DNA from: Sporosarcina sp. | Lineage (GTDB): Bacteria; Bacillota; Bacilli; Bacillales_A; Planococcaceae | Direction of reading: 5' to 3' | Assembly (NCBI GenBank): GCA_029263945.1 | Contig: JARIDM010000239.1 | Coordinates: 1-7,950 of the forward strand | DNA: 7,950 bases | Part shown: piece after piece, positions 5,772 through 7,950 of the stretch | Numbering within the stretch: position 1 is the stretch's first letter | Layout: each line of letters starts with the position of its first letter | The notes under the pieces: model-generated | Database searches by the model: none | Told to the model about the DNA's origin: nothing | What the model saw: the letters and a program-made list of their open reading frames with translations, nothing else | Position numbers and translations under genes: made by a program

Positions 5772-5813
5772 AAAAAAGGTGACCCCCCCATTTAATCTGG
5801 ATGATCACCTTTT
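5772..5813 (-). terminator. Intrinsic terminator of the second chemoreceptor gene
   Basis: On the minus strand AAAAGGTGA (5813-5805) pairs with TCACCTTTT (5782-5774), followed by T6 (5777-5772). It starts 50 bases after the stop of receptor B, the same distance as in copy A. The loop differs from copy A by a run of seven G (plus-strand C7 at 5783-5789). The inner AUCC/GGAU pairing of copy A is replaced here by CCA/UGG. Apart from this hairpin and the leader element, I see nothing firm in 5624-5862. Confidence 0.85.
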
Positions 5814-5862
5814 CATTTTCTTTTATAAATACGATTAAGAGCTATAGTCAAGTAATTTCTAT

Positions 5863-7551
5863 TTAAATGCGAAATCTCGACATATCATTCTGCAGTTTTT
5901 CTGATAACTCTGCAAGCACTTGCGCACTTGATGAAATCTCTTCGTTCGCTGCAAGTTGTTCTTCAGTTGCTGCACTTGTTGACTGGGCAGATTCTGATGC
6001 GCTCGCCGCAAATTTTTGTACCTCTACTGAGCCAGCTGCCATACTTGTCATCATTTCATTCATTTGATGAATCGAGGCGGTAACTGTTGATACTTTGTCT
6101 TTCATGTCATCAGTTGCACGGTTAATTTCTTCAAAAACAGATTTTGTACGCATCGTTACTTCTAAACCGTGTCCAATACGAATATTGCTTTCTTTTGTAC
6201 TATCTACTGCTCGACCAACATTGCTAATCATTTGATCAATCATTGCGCCAATTTCTGTAGCAGATTGCTTGGACTGTTCAGCTAGATTACGTACTTCTTC
6301 AGCAACGACGGCAAATCCTGCACCGTGCTCTCCCGCACGAGCCGCTTCAATCGCGGCATTTAATGCCAATAGGTTCGTTTGCTCAGAGATTGCTGTAATG
6401 AGCCCCGTTACTTTTCTAATTTCTTCCGAATGCTCAGCCATGCCGTTCATAATCGAAGCAGATTTACCAATTTCAGAACTAATCGTCATCATTTCTGCAT
6501 TGACATCTTCTACGAGCGTAGCACCTTCTGCAACAAATTGGCTGACACCTTCTGTTGATTCTAGCATTGCTCTATTTTCATCTGTAATTCCACCAATTCC
6601 CATGGCCATTTCACTCATTGCAGTAGCTGTTTCTTCAACAACATTCAACTGAGATTCACTTGTCGTTAAGTTACTTTCCGCAATTTCAGCAACCATTTCA
6701 GAAGCTGCTAGACTCTCTTCTGAACTGGCAGATAATTCTTCAGCTTGCACAGCAAGCTCATTCGCAGATGAATTGGCATTCGTAATAACCATGCGTAAAT
6801 CAGTTGTCATTACGTTTAGTGCAGTTGCCATATCGCCAATCTCATCCTTATTTCGAATTGTCACTGGCTCAACAGTTAAGTTTCCTTCCGAAACCTCTGT
6901 TAATGTATCTGTCATTTTACGAACTGGACGTGCAATACTTCTAGATACAGCCGTTCCAACTATGATATTTAATAGAATCGCTATACCAAAAAGCATCGCA
7001 GATTTAATACGCGAACTTTTTTGCACGTTAGCAATTAACTTGTTTTTTTGAACGGCTTGCTCCTGTTGATAATTGATGAACTCCAATACTTTTTCCTCAA
7101 ATGCATCTTGATAAGGTAAAGAAGCAACGGCCGCTTCCGCCGCAAGATCATCTTGGTCTTTGCTTGCAGTCTCCTTAATCACTTCTACTTGCTCCATATA
7201 CGCTTCACGCGTCTCGATTAACTCCTCTACTAATCTTATCTCCGATTCAGAATGACTTAATCCTTTAAGTTGACCAACAAAGCGTTCAAAATCTTCATTT
7301 AACACATCAATACTATCTAAAAATGCCGTGTACTTAAAACCTAGATAACCGCGAACATCTCCAGAAACTCGATATTGAATAGAGGATAGTTTCTCAAGTA
7401 CAATTATTTTTGTCGTATTTTGTTCTATCATTTCTTTGTACTCATCACTTACTTTTGACAATGATCTGTAGTCTGTTGCACCTATTATAAACATTAATAG
7501 GAGAGAAGCTGTAAACCCACCCCATATTTTTACACGTACCGTAAATTTCAT
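5863..7551 (-). CDS. Methyl-accepting chemotaxis protein, tandem paralogue B
   Basis: This receptor is 562 residues long and aligns with paralogue A without a gap. Transmembrane helices are at about 12-29 and 183-202, the helical sensor at about 32-180, HAMP at about 204-256, and the coiled-coil signalling domain to the end with the same E390-QTNLLALNAAIEAARAGE tip. By my count, residues 201-562 are about 89% identical to A (40 differences) and residues 1-200 about 51%. Blocks 261-300, 371-430, 461-490 and 521-550 are fully identical. In the sensor, LEKLSSIQ (52-59), SGDVR (63-67), GFK (71-73) and LNEDF (84-88) are kept. The frame is open to an ATG at 7569, but AAGGAG (7561-7566) sits 9 bases before the ATG at 7551, and the paralogue starts there. 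It should share CheA/CheW with A but sense a different or modified ligand. Confidence 0.95.
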   Translation of the reverse strand: MKFTVRVKIWGGFTASLLLMFIIGATDYRSLSKVSDEYKEMIEQNTTKIIVLEKLSSIQYRVSGDVRGYLGFKYTAFLDSIDVLNEDFERFVGQLKGLSHSESEIRLVEELIETREAYMEQVEVIKETASKDQDDLAAEAAVASLPYQDAFEEKVLEFINYQQEQAVQKNKLIANVQKSSRIKSAMLFGIAILLNIIVGTAVSRSIARPVRKMTDTLTEVSEGNLTVEPVTIRNKDEIGDMATALNVMTTDLRMVITNANSSANELAVQAEELSASSEESLAASEMVAEIAESNLTTSESQLNVVEETATAMSEMAMGIGGITDENRAMLESTEGVSQFVAEGATLVEDVNAEMMTISSEIGKSASIMNGMAEHSEEIRKVTGLITAISEQTNLLALNAAIEAARAGEHGAGFAVVAEEVRNLAEQSKQSATEIGAMIDQMISNVGRAVDSTKESNIRIGHGLEVTMRTKSVFEEINRATDDMKDKVSTVTASIHQMNEMMTSMAAGSVEVQKFAASASESAQSTSAATEEQLAANEEISSSAQVLAELSEKLQNDMSRFRI

Positions 7552-7560
7552 TTCTCTTTT

Positions 7561-7566
7561 CTCCTT
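7561..7566 (-). promoter_or_regulatory. Ribosome binding site fixing the start of receptor B
   Basis: Minus-strand AAGGAG lies 9 bases before the ATG at 7551 and overlaps codons 2-3 of the six-codon extension from the ATG at 7569. The extension (MKEKRE) is therefore most likely just translated ribosome-site sequence. Confidence 0.75.
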
Positions 7567-7569
7567 CAT

Positions 7570-7594
7570 TGATTATACTGAAATAGTAGCATAC
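7570..7594 (-). promoter_or_regulatory. Conserved 5' leader element, copy B
   Basis: Counterpart of 5599-5623 at nearly the same distance from the start codon (19 versus 18 bases), with three substitutions. The inverted repeat is retained with TATACT (7574-7579) and AGCATA (7588-7593). The one change leaves a G-U wobble in RNA, so a hairpin could still form. Confidence 0.45.
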
Positions 7595-7795
7595 ACAACT
7601 TCAGTGTAGGTGTAAAGGCCTTTAAACTTAAACAGTTTATTCAGATATAAGGAACTAACTCCTAAAATGATACGTTAGATTTTACTACTTATTGGAAACT
7701 GGTAAGAGTTTACGCTTATGTTTTTTATTTATAATGCACGAATCTTATCCTACAAAAAGATTCTCCTCAAAATGTAGTGTATAAATTATTCAATG
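7595..7795. other. Gene-free stretch upstream of receptor B
   Basis: No reading frame with a ribosome site is seen. It may hold the receptor B promoter: minus-strand TATAAA (7728-7733) with a poor -35, TTGTAG (7750-7755), 16 bases upstream. That -35 lies in the loop of a perfect 7-bp inverted repeat, GAATCTT (7740-7746) and AAGATTC (7757-7763), which might be an operator. The part next to the leader, up to about 7640, shows patchy similarity to the same region before receptor A (TGTTTAA and CCTA blocks). Confidence 0.3.
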
Positions 7796-7837
7796 AAAAA
7801 AGGACCTATGTCTTGATTTTAACAAGAAATAGGCCCT
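7796..7837 (-). terminator. Intrinsic terminator of a minus-strand gene entering from the right
   Basis: GGACCTATGTCTTG (7802-7815) and CAAGAAATAGGCCC (7823-7836) form a 14-bp stem around a 7-base loop. On the minus strand one of the two imperfect pairs becomes a G-U wobble and the stem is followed by T6 (7801-7796). Both points favour minus-strand function. It would separate the upstream gene from receptor B. Confidence 0.7.
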
Positions 7838-7899
7838 CTATTGTAGTAATATATTTATTTTATTGCGTGGTTGGCAGGATGTCCCATAGTCGTAAAGGT

Positions 7900-7950
7900 T
7901 TAATGCTTTGTATGCCTCACATGGCTCGGCGGATCTTTGTTCAGCTCTTC
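7900..7950 (-). CDS. Possible C-terminal end of an unidentified protein (runs off right edge)
   Basis: Reading in from the right edge on the minus strand, 16 codons (EELNKDPPSHVRHTKH) precede a TAA at 7900-7902. A hydrophilic tail, a local rise in GC content, and a minus-strand terminator beginning 62 bases past the stop all fit the end of a real gene. The fragment is too short to name a family. A competing minus frame stays open to about 7845 but gives an unlikely, Cys-rich sequence. Confidence 0.35.
   Translation of the reverse strand, partial: EELNKDPPSHVRHTKH

Larger units (their letters stand above)
5772..7594 (-). repeat. Tandem duplication, copy B (terminator + receptor gene + leader element)
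   Basis: Second copy of the unit described for 3803-5623, in the same orientation and directly upstream in transcription. The cytoplasmic coding part and leader are highly conserved, whereas the sensor part has diverged. No direct target repeats or transposase genes border the copies, so ordinary unequal exchange is the simplest origin. Confidence 0.85.

Noticed and set aside
7880..7950. Plus-strand frame beginning ATGTCCCATAG and open to the right edge
   Set aside because: It has no properly spaced ribosome site or promoter, and a minus-strand terminator nearby favours a gene on the other strand.

Overview
The window looks like part of a chromosome from a low-GC, Gram-positive Bacillales organism, possibly Planococcaceae or Bacillaceae. 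The basis is AT-rich DNA, strong AGGAGG-type ribosome sites, compact hairpin-plus-U-tract terminators, and Bacillus/Staphylococcus-style protein families (two-transmembrane chemoreceptors, a PdxK/ThiD kinase, a DUF2161 protein). The genus is an inference. No mobile element, RNA gene, CRISPR array or riboswitch is visible.

Layout, left to right. (a) 1-140, minus: the first 46 codons of a chemoreceptor that runs off the window. (b) 141-406: a divergent control region with a PerR/Fur-type 7-1-7 palindrome and an extended -10 promoter. (c) 407-808, plus: a GNAT acetyltransferase, closed by a perfect 17-bp hairpin at 810-853. (d) 964-3713, minus: an apparent three-gene operon, transcribed as DUF2161 PD-(D/E)XK-like protein, then PdxK/ThiD-family kinase, then DAO-family FAD oxidoreductase. 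(e) 3803-5623 and 5772-7594, minus: a tandem duplication of a complete chemoreceptor transcription unit (terminator, 562-codon gene, conserved 5' leader). (f) 7595-7950: non-coding DNA, a minus-strand terminator at 7796-7837, and probably the last 16 codons of another minus-strand gene.

How the genes relate. The two complete chemoreceptors are the same length and align without gaps. By my count their cytoplasmic halves are about 89% identical and their sensor/membrane halves about 51%. They would feed the same CheA/CheW machinery while sensing different signals. With the partial receptor at the left edge, three related receptors lie within 8 kb, interrupted by the metabolic operon and the GNAT gene. 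The operon pairs a vitamin-kinase homologue with a ThiO/DadA-like flavoenzyme, which resembles thiamine or B6/amino-acid metabolism. However, there is no TPP riboswitch and no other thiamine gene, and the kinase departs from the family consensus in two active-site motifs.

The strongest leads are the unusual kinase active site, the split divergence rates of the duplicated receptors, and the PerR-like palindrome. I see no clearly new defence or mobile system. Three start sites were moved inward from the longest reading frames because ribosome sites and paralogue alignment support internal ATGs: 2953 for the kinase, 5581 and 7551 for the receptors. The DUF2161 start at 3713 is a weaker choice.
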